From Amycolatopsis iheyensis (GTDB taxonomy: Bacteria > Actinomycetota > Actinomycetes > Mycobacteriales > Pseudonocardiaceae), in contig NZ_JAMXQV010000002.1 of the NCBI RefSeq assembly GCF_024703995.1, positions 434,001-498,000 on the forward strand: a DNA stretch of 64,000 nucleotides, written 5' to 3'. Every line of letters starts with the position of its first letter. Position 1 is the first letter of the stretch. Made by a program: the position numbers and the translations under genes. Positions 14,707 to 23,058 of the stretch are shown in pieces. The notes beneath the pieces are model-generated. The model made no database searches, was not told the origin of the DNA, and saw nothing but the letters and a program-made list of their open reading frames with translations.

Positions 14707-16623
14707 GTGTCTCGGATCTCGCCGTACGGAACCTGGTCTTCGCCCATCACCGCCGCCGAGGTGGCCGCCGCCGGTGGTGGCCCGCAGTGGCTCGACGTCG
14801 TCGGGGACGAGGTGTGGTGGGCCGAGGCGCGGCCGGGTGAGCAGGGCCGGGTCGCGCTGGTCCGGGCCCTGCCCGGCGGCGGGACGGAGGACGTGCTGCC
14901 CGCGCCGTGGAACGTCCGCAACCGGCTGCACGAGTACGGCGGGCGGCCGTGGGTGGTCCTCGGCGGTGGCGTGGTGGTGTTCACGCACTGGGCGGATCAG
15001 CGCGTGTACGCGCTGAGCGAAACCGGGGTCGCGCCGCTCACACCCGAGCCCGCGGAGCCCCAGGGCGTCCGGTACGGCGACCTGCTGCCCGGGCGGCCCG
15101 GCGAGGTGTTCGCTGTGCGTGAACGCGCGGTCGGGCCGCGCCCGGCCGACATCGAACGCGAGCTGGTGGCGATCGCGGTGGCCGGCGGCGCCGAGCGGGT
15201 GCTGGCCGCGAGCCACCACTTCCTGACCGCGCCGAAGCTCTCGCCGGACGGGCGGCACGCGGCGTGGTTCGGCTGGGACCACCCGGCGATGCCGTGGGAC
15301 GGGACCGAGCTGTGCGTGGCGCCCGTGGCCGAGGACGGCTCGTTCGGGCCGCACCGGGTGCTGGCCGGCGGCCCGGACGTCTCGGTCTGCCAGGTGGAGT
15401 GGGAGACGCCCTCGGCGTTGCTGGCGCTGCTGGACCCGGACGGCTGGTGGAACCTGCACCGGATCGGGCTCGACGGCTCGGTGGCGAACCTGGCGCCGGT
15501 GGAGCGGGAGCTGGGCGGCCCGCTGTGGAAGGTGGGCTCGCGCTGGTTCGTCCCGCTCGGCGGCGGCCGGCACGCGGTGCTGGCGTCGGGGCGGCTGGCC
15601 GTGCTCGACGAGGCCGCCGGCTCGGTGACGCCGGTGGCCGGGGAGCTGACGGCGTGGTCGTCGACCGGGTTCGCCGCGCACGGCGCCGGGATCGCCGGGG
15701 TCGCGGGCGGCCCGGTCCGCGAAGCCGCGGTGGTCCACGTGGCGCCCGACGGGTCGGTGACCGACCTGTCGCCGCAGCCGGAGCTACCCGCCGCCTACCT
15801 GCCGACGCCCGAGGAGCACGTGCTCACGGCGGCCTCGGTGCCGGTGGTGCTGTACCGGCCGGCGAACCCGGACCACGCCGCGCCGGATGGTGAGCTGCCG
15901 CCGCTGCTGGTGCACGTCCACGGTGGGCCGACCGGGCAGCACCTGCCGATGCTGAGCCTGGAGCTGGCGTACTTCACCAGCCGGGGCATCGCCGTCGCGG
16001 CGGTGAACTACGGCGGGTCGACCGGGTTCGGGCGGGCCTACCGGGAGCGGCTGCGGGAGCAGTGGGGTGTGGTGGACGTCGAGGACTGCGTCGCGGTGGC
16101 CGACGCGCTGGTGGCGGCCGGTCTCGCCGACGGCGACCGGCTGGCGATCCGGGGCGGCAGCGCGGGCGGGTTCACCGCGGCGGCGTCGCTGACCACGACG
16201 AAGACCTACCGGGCGGGCACGGTGATGTACCCGGTGCTGGACCTGGCCGGGTGGACCGGCGAGGAGGGCGACACGCACGACTTCGAGTCGCGGTACCTCG
16301 ACGGGCTCGTCGGCCCGCTGCCGGACGCGCGGCAGCGCTACCTCGAGCGGTCGCCGCTGGCGAACTCGGCGTCGCTGGCCGGGCCGGTGCTGTTCCAGCA
16401 GGGGCTGGAGGACAAGATCTGCCCGCCGGAGCAGGCGGACCGGTTCGTCGCGGGGCTGGCCGGGCGCGGCATCCCGTACGCCTACCAGCGCTTCCCCGGG
16501 GAGCAGCACGGGTTCCGGCAGGCCACGACGATCGTGGCGACGTTGGAGGCGGAGCTGTCGTTCTACGGTCAGGTGTTCGGGTTCGAGACGCCGGGTGTGG
16601 CGCGGCTGGAGCTGTCGCGGTGA
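14707..16623 (+). CDS. S9-family prolyl oligopeptidase/acylaminoacyl-peptidase
   Basis: A 638-residue serine peptidase of clan SC, family S9. The N-terminal two thirds form a beta-propeller with repeated W-x-x-P/D-G-R segments such as L-S-P-D-G-R-H-A-A-W-F. The C-terminal alpha/beta hydrolase domain has the nucleophile elbow G-G-S-A-G-G-F near residue 485, the Asp in G-L-E-D-K-I-C-P-P, and the His in E-Q-H-G-F-R. It should release N-terminal residues or dipeptides from small peptides. There is no signal peptide, so it is cytosolic. The GTG start looks leaderless. Its stop overlaps the S66 gene as GTGA. Confidence 0.9.
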   Translation: MSRISPYGTWSSPITAAEVAAAGGGPQWLDVVGDEVWWAEARPGEQGRVALVRALPGGGTEDVLPAPWNVRNRLHEYGGRPWVVLGGGVVVFTHWADQRVYALSETGVAPLTPEPAEPQGVRYGDLLPGRPGEVFAVRERAVGPRPADIERELVAIAVAGGAERVLAASHHFLTAPKLSPDGRHAAWFGWDHPAMPWDGTELCVAPVAEDGSFGPHRVLAGGPDVSVCQVEWETPSALLALLDPDGWWNLHRIGLDGSVANLAPVERELGGPLWKVGSRWFVPLGGGRHAVLASGRLAVLDEAAGSVTPVAGELTAWSSTGFAAHGAGIAGVAGGPVREAAVVHVAPDGSVTDLSPQPELPAAYLPTPEEHVLTAASVPVVLYRPANPDHAAPDGELPPLLVHVHGGPTGQHLPMLSLELAYFTSRGIAVAAVNYGGSTGFGRAYRERLREQWGVVDVEDCVAVADALVAAGLADGDRLAIRGGSAGGFTAAASLTTTKTYRAGTVMYPVLDLAGWTGEEGDTHDFESRYLDGLVGPLPDARQRYLERSPLANSASLAGPVLFQQGLEDKICPPEQADRFVAGLAGRGIPYAYQRFPGEQHGFRQATTIVATLEAELSFYGQVFGFETPGVARLELSR

Positions 16624-17513
16624 GGCCGTCGAGGTTGCGGGCGGGTGACACGCTGGCGCTGGTGGCGCCGGCCGGGCCGGTGCCGGCGGACCTGCTGGAG
16701 AAGGCGTTGCCGGTGCTGCGTGGCTGGGGCGTCGAGGTACGGGTCGGGCCGTGCGTGCGGGCCACGCCGCAGGGGTACCTGTCCGGTTCGGACGCCGAAC
16801 GGGCGGCGGAGTTCACCGAGGCGTGGCTGGATCCCGGCGTGCGGGGAGTCCTCGCGGCGCGGGGTGGTTACGGCGTGCAGCGGATGCTGGACCTGGTGGA
16901 CTGGGCGGCGCTGAAGGAGGCGGGTCCGAAGGTGCTGGCGGGGTCGTCGGACATCACGGCGCTGCACCGGGCGGTGGACGTCCACCTGGGACTGTCCACT
17001 TTGTTCTCCCCGATGCCGGCGAGCGTGCTGTTCGACGACTTCGCGGTGGAGCACCTGCGGCGCGCGCTGTTCGAGCCGGAGCGGAACCTGGTGGTGCGCG
17101 GCGCTTCCCCGCTGGTCCCGGGCCGGGCGTCGGGGGTGCTGACGGGTGGCAACCTGTCGCTGCTGGCGGCGGGGATCGGCACGCCGGAGCAGGGCTCGGC
17201 GCGGGACGCGGTGGTGCTGCTGGAGGACGTCACGGAGAGCGTGTACCGGCTGGACCGGATGCTGACGCAGCTGCTGCGCAGTGGCTGGTTCGCGGGGGTG
17301 CGCGGCATCGTGCTGGGTTCGTGGGCGGCGTGCGGCGATCCCGCGGAGATCCGCGCGTTGCTGCTGGAGCGGCTGGGGCCGTTGGGGGTGCCGGTGGTCG
17401 AGGAGTTCGGGTTCGGGCACGTGGCGTCGTCGCCGACCTTGCCGCTGGGGGTGCCGGTGGTGCTGGACGCGGACCTGGGCACGCTGACCTTCGACGCCCC
17501 GGCGCTGACGTGA
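16620..17513 (+). CDS. S66-family LD-carboxypeptidase (LdcA/MccF-like)
   Basis: A 297-residue S66 serine carboxypeptidase. Family landmarks are V-A-P-A-G-P-V near the N-terminus, A-A-R-G-G-Y-G-V-Q-R, the nucleophile in L-A-G-S-S-D-I-T-A-L-H, the Glu-bearing L-L-E-D-V-T-E-S-V-Y-R-L-D-R-M-L, and the His in G-F-G-H-V-A-S-S-P-T-L-P-L-G. LdcA enzymes trim D-Ala from murein tetrapeptide; MccF enzymes inactivate peptidyl-nucleotide toxins. Sequence alone does not decide. It is coupled by GTGA to the S9 peptidase and, at its other end, to the PPOX gene, suggesting peptide recycling. Confidence 0.9.
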   Translation: MRPSRLRAGDTLALVAPAGPVPADLLEKALPVLRGWGVEVRVGPCVRATPQGYLSGSDAERAAEFTEAWLDPGVRGVLAARGGYGVQRMLDLVDWAALKEAGPKVLAGSSDITALHRAVDVHLGLSTLFSPMPASVLFDDFAVEHLRRALFEPERNLVVRGASPLVPGRASGVLTGGNLSLLAAGIGTPEQGSARDAVVLLEDVTESVYRLDRMLTQLLRSGWFAGVRGIVLGSWAACGDPAEIRALLLERLGPLGVPVVEEFGFGHVASSPTLPLGVPVVLDADLGTLTFDAPALT

Positions 17514-17911
17514 CCCCGGACGAGGCCCGTTCACGGTTCGCGGCGGCGCGGGTGGCGCGGCTGGCGACCGTGTCGGCGGCGGGGGTTCCGCACTTGGTGC
17601 CGGTCACGTTCGCGGTGCGCGGTGACGTCGTGGTGTTCGCGGTGGACCACAAGCCGAAGTCTTCCGTGGCCTTGCGGCGGCTGCGCAACATCTCGGAGAA
17701 CCCGGCGGTGTGTTTCCTGGCTGACGGATATTCCGAGGACTGGTCGGAGCTGTGGTGGGCGCGGGCGGACGGCGTCGCGCGGGTGCTGGAGCCGGGTGCC
17801 GCGCCGGTCTCGTGGCTGGTCGAGAAGTACCAGCAGTACCGGGAGCGGCCGCCGGAGCACGCGGTGGTGGTCACGGAGGTGCACACCTGGCGCGGCTGGA
17901 CCGGGTCCTAG
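17510..17911 (+). CDS. PPOX-class F420-dependent oxidoreductase (Rv0121/TIGR03668-like)
   Basis: A 133-residue split-barrel flavin/deazaflavin-binding protein. R-V-A-R-L-A-T-V-S-A-A-G-V-P-H-L-V-P-V-T-F opens the barrel, D-H-K-P-K follows, and L-R-N-I-S-E-N-P-A-V-C-F-L-A-D-G-Y-S-E-D-W is diagnostic of this subfamily. It would transfer hydride from F420H2 to an unknown substrate. The GTG start overlaps the S66 stop as GTGA. Its TAG shares the four bases CTAG with the stop of the convergent mannosyltransferase gene. Confidence 0.87.
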   Translation: MTPDEARSRFAAARVARLATVSAAGVPHLVPVTFAVRGDVVVFAVDHKPKSSVALRRLRNISENPAVCFLADGYSEDWSELWWARADGVARVLEPGAAPVSWLVEKYQQYRERPPEHAVVVTEVHTWRGWTGS

Positions 17912-19443
17912 TCGCGCAGGAACTTCTCCGGGCGCCGCCAAGCGTCGATCAGGCCGAGCGGGTCCGGGCGCAGCAGTGACGCGGCCGAGTACAGGCTGGC
18001 CACCACCACCAGGGCGATGAACCACCAGTCGTACAGGGCCTGCTCACCAGTCGGGTAGTAGACCAGTGTCACGAACACCGACACCGCCACCACGACCGCC
18101 AGGTGCCGCGGCTGCCACTTGAACGCCGAAAGCAGCACGAAACCCCAGGTCAGGTACCACGGCAGGGTCGGCGGCATGAGGATCGCCACCGCCAGCAGCG
18201 AGATGCCCGCCCGGTAGACCGCCTCCGTGCCGCCGCCGCGGCCCAGCCACCACTGGCGGACGCCGAAGCCGATCAGCAGGAGCATGCCCGCCGCGCGGGC
18301 CACCGTCACGAACGGCGAGACCTGGACGTCCACGATCAGGTGGACCAGGTTGTAGAACACCTCGCCGATGCCGGTGGGGATGTTCAGCCAGTTCGCGATG
18401 AGCTGCGGGGCCTTGAGACCGGACCACCAGCCGAGGTTCAGCGAACCCAGGGAGATCCACGTGCCCGCGACGAACACCGGCAGGAACAGGCCCACCGAGG
18501 CCGCGCCGGCGCGCAGGAAGTTGCGGACCTTGCCCTCACCGGAGAGGTGGTTGGCCCACATCCAGACGATGAACGGCAGCGCGATCGCCGCCGTCGGCTT
18601 GATCAGCATGCCGATCGTCACCAGGACCACCGCGAGCACGTGCTTGCGCTCCAGCGCCGCGAGGACACCGATGGTGAGGAACGCCAGCATCATCAGGTCG
18701 TTGTGCGGGCCGCCGAAGAGGTGGATCACCATCATCGGGCTGGCCACCGCGAGCCACAGCGCCACCGGGAGCTTGCCGCCGAGGTGCTTGACCAGCCGCG
18801 GCAGCGCCCACAGCGTCCCCGCCAGCCCCACCAGCAGCACGACGCGCATGAGGATGACGCCGAGGATCATGTTGTCGCCGGTGGTGGCGACGACACCCTT
18901 CGAGATCAGCAGGAACAGCGGCCCGTACGGCGCCGGGGTGGTCTGCCAGAGCGGGTGGACGTTCTGCACGACGTTCGGCAGCACGTCCAGCTCGGCCGGT
19001 CCGTTGGCGTACGGGTCGAGCCCGTAGAGCAGCTGGGCGCCCTGGCCGAGGTAGGAGAACACGTCGCGGGTGAACAGCGGCGGCGAGATCAGCAGCGGCG
19101 CCATCCAGCAGCCGGCCGCGATCAGGATCGGGCGGCTGCCGATGCGCCCGGCCAGCACGTAGCGGCCGAGCCGGACCCACGCCCACACGACGAGCCCGAA
19201 GCCGGTGTAGAGGACGGCGTTGGCGAGCATGCGCCCGTGGCCGTAGCGGATCCACGAGAGCGGGCCGTGGCCGAGCACGGGGTCCTTGATCAGGATGCCG
19301 CCGGCGCCGAACGCGGCCAGCATGAGCAGGGTGCTCCCGACCGTGCCCATCGCGATCGTGCGGTACGGGAATCGCGAAGGCGTGAGGAGCCGCTCGGCCA
19401 GTCCGGTCGAGGGCTTCTGCGCGGGGTCGGTGGTGGTCGCCAT
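17908..19443 (-). CDS. mptB: Polyprenol-phosphomannose alpha-1,6-mannosyltransferase, MptB type
   Basis: A 511-residue integral-membrane GT-C glycosyltransferase with about twelve hydrophobic segments. The first large loop has F-T-R-D-V-F-S-Y-L-G-Q-G, the acidic/Arg motif of polyprenyl-phosphate sugar transferases, followed by G-L-D-P-Y-A-N-G-P and T-T-P-A-P-Y-G-P-L-F-L. MptA/MptB enzymes extend the alpha-1,6-mannan core of lipomannan from polyprenyl-phosphate mannose outside the membrane. MptB is preferred on overall resemblance; MptA is the alternative. The ATG at 19443 is chosen over one seven codons upstream. Convergent with the PPOX gene. Confidence 0.83.
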   Translation of the reverse strand: MATTTDPAQKPSTGLAERLLTPSRFPYRTIAMGTVGSTLLMLAAFGAGGILIKDPVLGHGPLSWIRYGHGRMLANAVLYTGFGLVVWAWVRLGRYVLAGRIGSRPILIAAGCWMAPLLISPPLFTRDVFSYLGQGAQLLYGLDPYANGPAELDVLPNVVQNVHPLWQTTPAPYGPLFLLISKGVVATTGDNMILGVILMRVVLLVGLAGTLWALPRLVKHLGGKLPVALWLAVASPMMVIHLFGGPHNDLMMLAFLTIGVLAALERKHVLAVVLVTIGMLIKPTAAIALPFIVWMWANHLSGEGKVRNFLRAGAASVGLFLPVFVAGTWISLGSLNLGWWSGLKAPQLIANWLNIPTGIGEVFYNLVHLIVDVQVSPFVTVARAAGMLLLIGFGVRQWWLGRGGGTEAVYRAGISLLAVAILMPPTLPWYLTWGFVLLSAFKWQPRHLAVVVAVSVFVTLVYYPTGEQALYDWWFIALVVVASLYSAASLLRPDPLGLIDAWRRPEKFLRD

Positions 19444-19490
19444 TTCCGTTCGGAGGTTACACACTGCGCTCGGGCGGGGTTTCCGCAGTA

Positions 19491-21140
19491 TCAGGTTTCG
19501 ACCGTGCGACGCTGGGCGGTGCCGCCGGGCAGGGCGGCCAGCAGGGACTTCGTGTAGTCGTGCCGCGGGTCGAGTAGGACCTGTTCCACCGTCCCGGTTT
19601 CGACGAGCTCGCCGCGGTACATCACGGCGACGCGGTCGGCGATGTTCCAGGCCAGGCCCAGGTCGTGGGTGATCACCAGCGCGGCGAGGCCCAGCTCACG
19701 CCGCAGGCGCAGCAGGAGCCCGAGGATCTCCCCGCGCACGGAGGCGTCCAGCGACGCGACCGGCTCGTCGGCCACCACCACCGACGGCTCCAGGGCCAGC
19801 GCCCCGGCGATGACGACGCGCTGGCGCTGGCCGCCGGAGAGCTGGTGCGGCAGCCGGTCGGCGTACTTCTCCGCCGGCCGCAGCTCCGCGGCCTCCAGGG
19901 CGCGGTGGACGACCGCGCGCTCGTCGGCCAGCTTGTGGATCCGGGGCCCCTCGGCGACGGCTTCGTACACCGTGTGGGCCGGGTTCAACGCACTCGTCGG
20001 GTCTTGGAGCACCAGCTGGACCTGACGGCGGTAGGCCTTGAGGCCCGCGCCGGAGGCCGGCACCGGCTTGCCGTCGTAGCGGACCACGCCGGAGTCGGGT
20101 TTCTGCAGGCCGAGCAGTGTGCGGGCCAGCGTCGTCTTGCCGGAGCCGGACTGGCCGACCAGGGCGACGATCTCGTCGCGCGACACGGTGAGGTCGACGC
20201 CGGCGACGGCGTTGATCCGCTTGCCGGTGCGGTCGCGGAAGGACACGCGCAGGTTCTCCGCGGCCAGCAGCGGCTCCCCCACGACCCGGTCCGCAGGCTC
20301 GGGCGGCAGCGGGGTGCTGGTCGCGGGCGCGAAGCGCGACACGGGGTCGCCGACGGTCGGGAACGCCGCCGCGAGCGCTCTCGTGTGCTCGTGGCGAGGC
20401 GCGCCCATGACCTCGGCGCTGGGGCCTTCTTCGACGATCTTCCCGTCGTACATCACGGCGATGCGCTCGCAGGTCGAGGCGAGCACGGACAGGTCGTGGC
20501 TGATCATGATCAGGCCGATGTCCTGTTCGGCGACCAGCCGGGAGAGCAGGTCGAGGACCTGGGCCTGGACGATGACGTCCAGCGCGGTGGTGGGCTCGTC
20601 GGCGATGATCAGCCGGGGTGAGCAGGCCAGGGCCATGGCGATCATGACGCGCTGCTTCTGCCCGCCGGACAGCTCGTGGGGGTAGGCGCCGGCCCGGCTC
20701 GCGGGCAGGTCGACCTGGGCGAGCAGCTCGGCGACGCGGGCGTCGACGGCGGCGTCGGTGAGGGGCTTCCCGGCGGGCGGGTGCAGCCGCAGCGGCTCGG
20801 CGATCTGCTCGCCGATCCTGCGGACCGGGTTGAGCGCGTGCATGGCGCCCTGGAACACCACCGACGCCTCGGCCCAGCGGACCGCGCGCAGGCGGCCCCA
20901 CTTCATGGCGGTGACGTCTTCGCCGTCGAGGACGATCTCGCCGGTGGTCTTCGCCGTGCGCGGCAGCAGGCGCAGCACGCTCATCGCGACGGTGGACTTG
21001 CCCGAGCCCGACTCGCCGGCGACGCCGAGGGTGCCGCCGGGGTCGAGGCTCAGGTCGACGCCACGCACCGCGGGGACGTCCTCGCCGCCGGTCTCGTAGG
21101 TGACGGCGAGGTTCTTCAGCTGTAGCAGCGGGGTGGTCAC
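19491..21140 (-). CDS. Dual-ATPase ABC transporter subunit (DppD-DppF fusion type)
   Basis: A 549-residue protein with two complete ABC ATPase domains, as in peptide/nickel importers whose two ATPases are fused. Domain 1 has Walker [10 protein letters not shown], signature L-S-G-G-Q-K-Q-R and L-I-I-A-D-E-P; domain 2 has [17 protein letters not shown] and V-V-V-A-D-E-P. Each domain ends with the oligopeptide-transporter C-terminal region (H-E-H-T-R-A-L and H-D-Y-T-K-S-L). It powers the permeases encoded immediately upstream. The GTG at 21140 overlaps the permease stop as GTGA. Confidence 0.92.
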   Translation of the reverse strand: MTTPLLQLKNLAVTYETGGEDVPAVRGVDLSLDPGGTLGVAGESGSGKSTVAMSVLRLLPRTAKTTGEIVLDGEDVTAMKWGRLRAVRWAEASVVFQGAMHALNPVRRIGEQIAEPLRLHPPAGKPLTDAAVDARVAELLAQVDLPASRAGAYPHELSGGQKQRVMIAMALACSPRLIIADEPTTALDVIVQAQVLDLLSRLVAEQDIGLIMISHDLSVLASTCERIAVMYDGKIVEEGPSAEVMGAPRHEHTRALAAAFPTVGDPVSRFAPATSTPLPPEPADRVVGEPLLAAENLRVSFRDRTGKRINAVAGVDLTVSRDEIVALVGQSGSGKTTLARTLLGLQKPDSGVVRYDGKPVPASGAGLKAYRRQVQLVLQDPTSALNPAHTVYEAVAEGPRIHKLADERAVVHRALEAAELRPAEKYADRLPHQLSGGQRQRVVIAGALALEPSVVVADEPVASLDASVRGEILGLLLRLRRELGLAALVITHDLGLAWNIADRVAVMYRGELVETGTVEQVLLDPRHDYTKSLLAALPGGTAQRRTVET

Positions 21141-22033
21141 TTCTTCAACCTCGGGTTGAACACGGTCTCCAGGCCCCGGCCGACCAGGGTGAAGAAGAGG
21201 ACGACGAGGACGATCGCGATGCCCGGCGGCAGCACGTTCCACCAGGCGCCGCGGCTGATGGCGCCGTTGTTGAGCGCGCTCTCCAGCACCAGGCCCCAGG
21301 TGACGGAGTTGGGGTCGCCGACGCCGAGGAACGACAAGGTGGCGTCGGCGATGACGGCGTTGCCGACCACGAGCGTCGTGTTGGCCAGGACCAGGGGCAT
21401 CACGCCGGGCAGGACGTGCTTGCCGACGATGTGCAGGTGCCCGCCGCCGAGGGCGTGGGACCGCTCGATGTAGGGCCGGCTTTCGATGGTCAGCGTCTGC
21501 GCGCGGACCAGCCGCGCGGTGCTGGGCCAGGCGGTGAACCCGATCGCGATGATGATCGTGCCGACGCCCTTGGGCAGCACGGCCGAGAGCGCGATCGCGA
21601 GGATCAGCGACGGCAGGACCAGGAAGAAGTCGGTGAAGCGCAGCAGCGTCGCCGACACCCAGCCGCCGAAGTGCGCGGCGGTGATGCCGATGAGCGTGCC
21701 GATGACGACCGACAGCAGCGCGGCGGAGAACCCGACGAGCAGGGAGATCCGGCTGCCCCAGATGGTCATGAGCAGCACCGAGCGGCCGAAGTTGTCGGTG
21801 CCGAGCCAGAAGTCGCCGTTGGGTGGCGAGAGCGGCTGGCCGGTGGCCTTGGTGACGTCGAGGCCGCTTTGGTCGCTGATCAGCGGGAGCAGCAGCGCGA
21901 CGAGCACGGTGGCGCCGAGCAGGACGAGCCCGACGAGCGCGGCGCGCTGGGCGGCGAACTCCTGCCAGGTCCGGGCGAGCGACGCGCGCCGCCGCGCCCA
22001 CGCGATCTGCCGCGGTGTCTCGGCGGTGGTCAT
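21137..22033 (-). CDS. Peptide ABC transporter permease, DppC/OppC type
   Basis: A 298-residue permease. The N-terminal cytoplasmic stretch is followed by a hydrophobic helix (A-L-V-G-L-V-L-L-G-A-T-V-L-V-A-L-L-L), the F-W-L-G-T-D-N-F-G-R-S motif of OppC-like subunits, and four or five more helices. The EAA-type coupling loop is S-H-A-L-G-G-G-H-L-H-I-V-G-K-H-V-L-P. It pairs with the DppB-type subunit. Start and upstream stop overlap as ATGA. Confidence 0.92.
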   Translation of the reverse strand: MTTAETPRQIAWARRRASLARTWQEFAAQRAALVGLVLLGATVLVALLLPLISDQSGLDVTKATGQPLSPPNGDFWLGTDNFGRSVLLMTIWGSRISLLVGFSAALLSVVIGTLIGITAAHFGGWVSATLLRFTDFFLVLPSLILAIALSAVLPKGVGTIIIAIGFTAWPSTARLVRAQTLTIESRPYIERSHALGGGHLHIVGKHVLPGVMPLVLANTTLVVGNAVIADATLSFLGVGDPNSVTWGLVLESALNNGAISRGAWWNVLPPGIAIVLVVLFFTLVGRGLETVFNPRLKK

Positions 22034-23055
22034 GAGGTACGCACCCTCGGGTCGAGCACGCGGTAGAGCAGTTCCGCGAGCAGGTTCATCAGCACCACCG
22101 CGCTCGCCAGCACGGTGAACACGCCTTGCAGCACCGGCAGGTCGGGGCCGTGGAGCGCGTCGTAGGTCAGCTGCCCGAGCCCGGGCCAGCTGAAGACGGC
22201 TTCGACGGTGACCGCGCCGGCGACGACCTGGCCGAACTGCATGAACACCAGCGTGGTGGTCGGGAGCAGGGCGTTGGGGACGGCGTGGCGGCGGCGGACG
22301 AGGTCGTCGCGCAGGCCCTTGGCGCGGGCGGTGGTGAGGTAGTCGGCGTTCATCTCCCCCAGCAGCGACGAGCGCATGATCAGCATGTACTGGGCGTAGA
22401 ACACGGCCAGCAGCGTCACGCACGGCAGCACCAGGTGGTGCAGCACGTCGAGGGTCTGGGAGAGCACGTCGGGCGCGGCGTCCGGGGAGTGCATGCCGCG
22501 GCTGGGGAACAGGCCGTTGGTCAGCACGAGCAGCATCAGGCCGAGCCAGAACTGCGGGACCGACCAGAGGGTCAGCGCGATCCCGGTCTGGGCGCGGTCG
22601 AAGAAGCTGTCGCGGCGCCAGGCGGCGCGGATGCCCAGCCACAGGCCGATGACGACGGCGAGCACGGTGGCGCTGCCGACGAGCAGGATGGTCGGCCAGA
22701 GCCGCTCGGCGATCATGTCGGCGACCGGGCGGCCGTTGTTGAGCAGCCGGGACTCGCCGAGGTCGCCGTGCAGCAGGTTCCAGAAGTACTGGCCGAACTG
22801 GACGAAGATGGGCTTGTCGACGCCCATCTTCTCGCGCAGCTCGGCGATCTGCTGGGGGCTGGTGGCGCGGTCGCGGGTCATCGCCGCGACCGGGTCGCCC
22901 GGCAGCATCCGGAAGAGGAAGAAGAACAGCACGATCACCAGGACGATGCTGATGAGTCCTTCGATGACCTTCTTGAGGACGAACCGGGCGGTGCCGGTCC
23001 CGCCGCGGTGCTCGTCGGGGTCGACGAGCACCGCGGCTTGTTCGGGGGCGGTCAT
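22030..23055 (-). CDS. Peptide ABC transporter permease, DppB/OppB type
   Basis: A 341-residue permease with six predicted helices. M-L-P-G-D-P-V-A-A-M follows the first helix, as in DppB/OppB proteins, and the coupling loop is T-T-A-R-A-K-G-L-R-D-D-L-V-R-R-R-H-A-V-P-N-A. A periplasmic-type loop carries the usual W-N-L-L-H-G-D-L-G-E-S. Its ATG is four bases after the stop of the solute-binding protein gene, making one four-gene operon (SBP-permease-permease-ATPase). Confidence 0.92.
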   Translation of the reverse strand: MTAPEQAAVLVDPDEHRGGTGTARFVLKKVIEGLISIVLVIVLFFFLFRMLPGDPVAAMTRDRATSPQQIAELREKMGVDKPIFVQFGQYFWNLLHGDLGESRLLNNGRPVADMIAERLWPTILLVGSATVLAVVIGLWLGIRAAWRRDSFFDRAQTGIALTLWSVPQFWLGLMLLVLTNGLFPSRGMHSPDAAPDVLSQTLDVLHHLVLPCVTLLAVFYAQYMLIMRSSLLGEMNADYLTTARAKGLRDDLVRRRHAVPNALLPTTTLVFMQFGQVVAGAVTVEAVFSWPGLGQLTYDALHGPDLPVLQGVFTVLASAVVLMNLLAELLYRVLDPRVRTS

Positions 23056-23058
23056 GCT

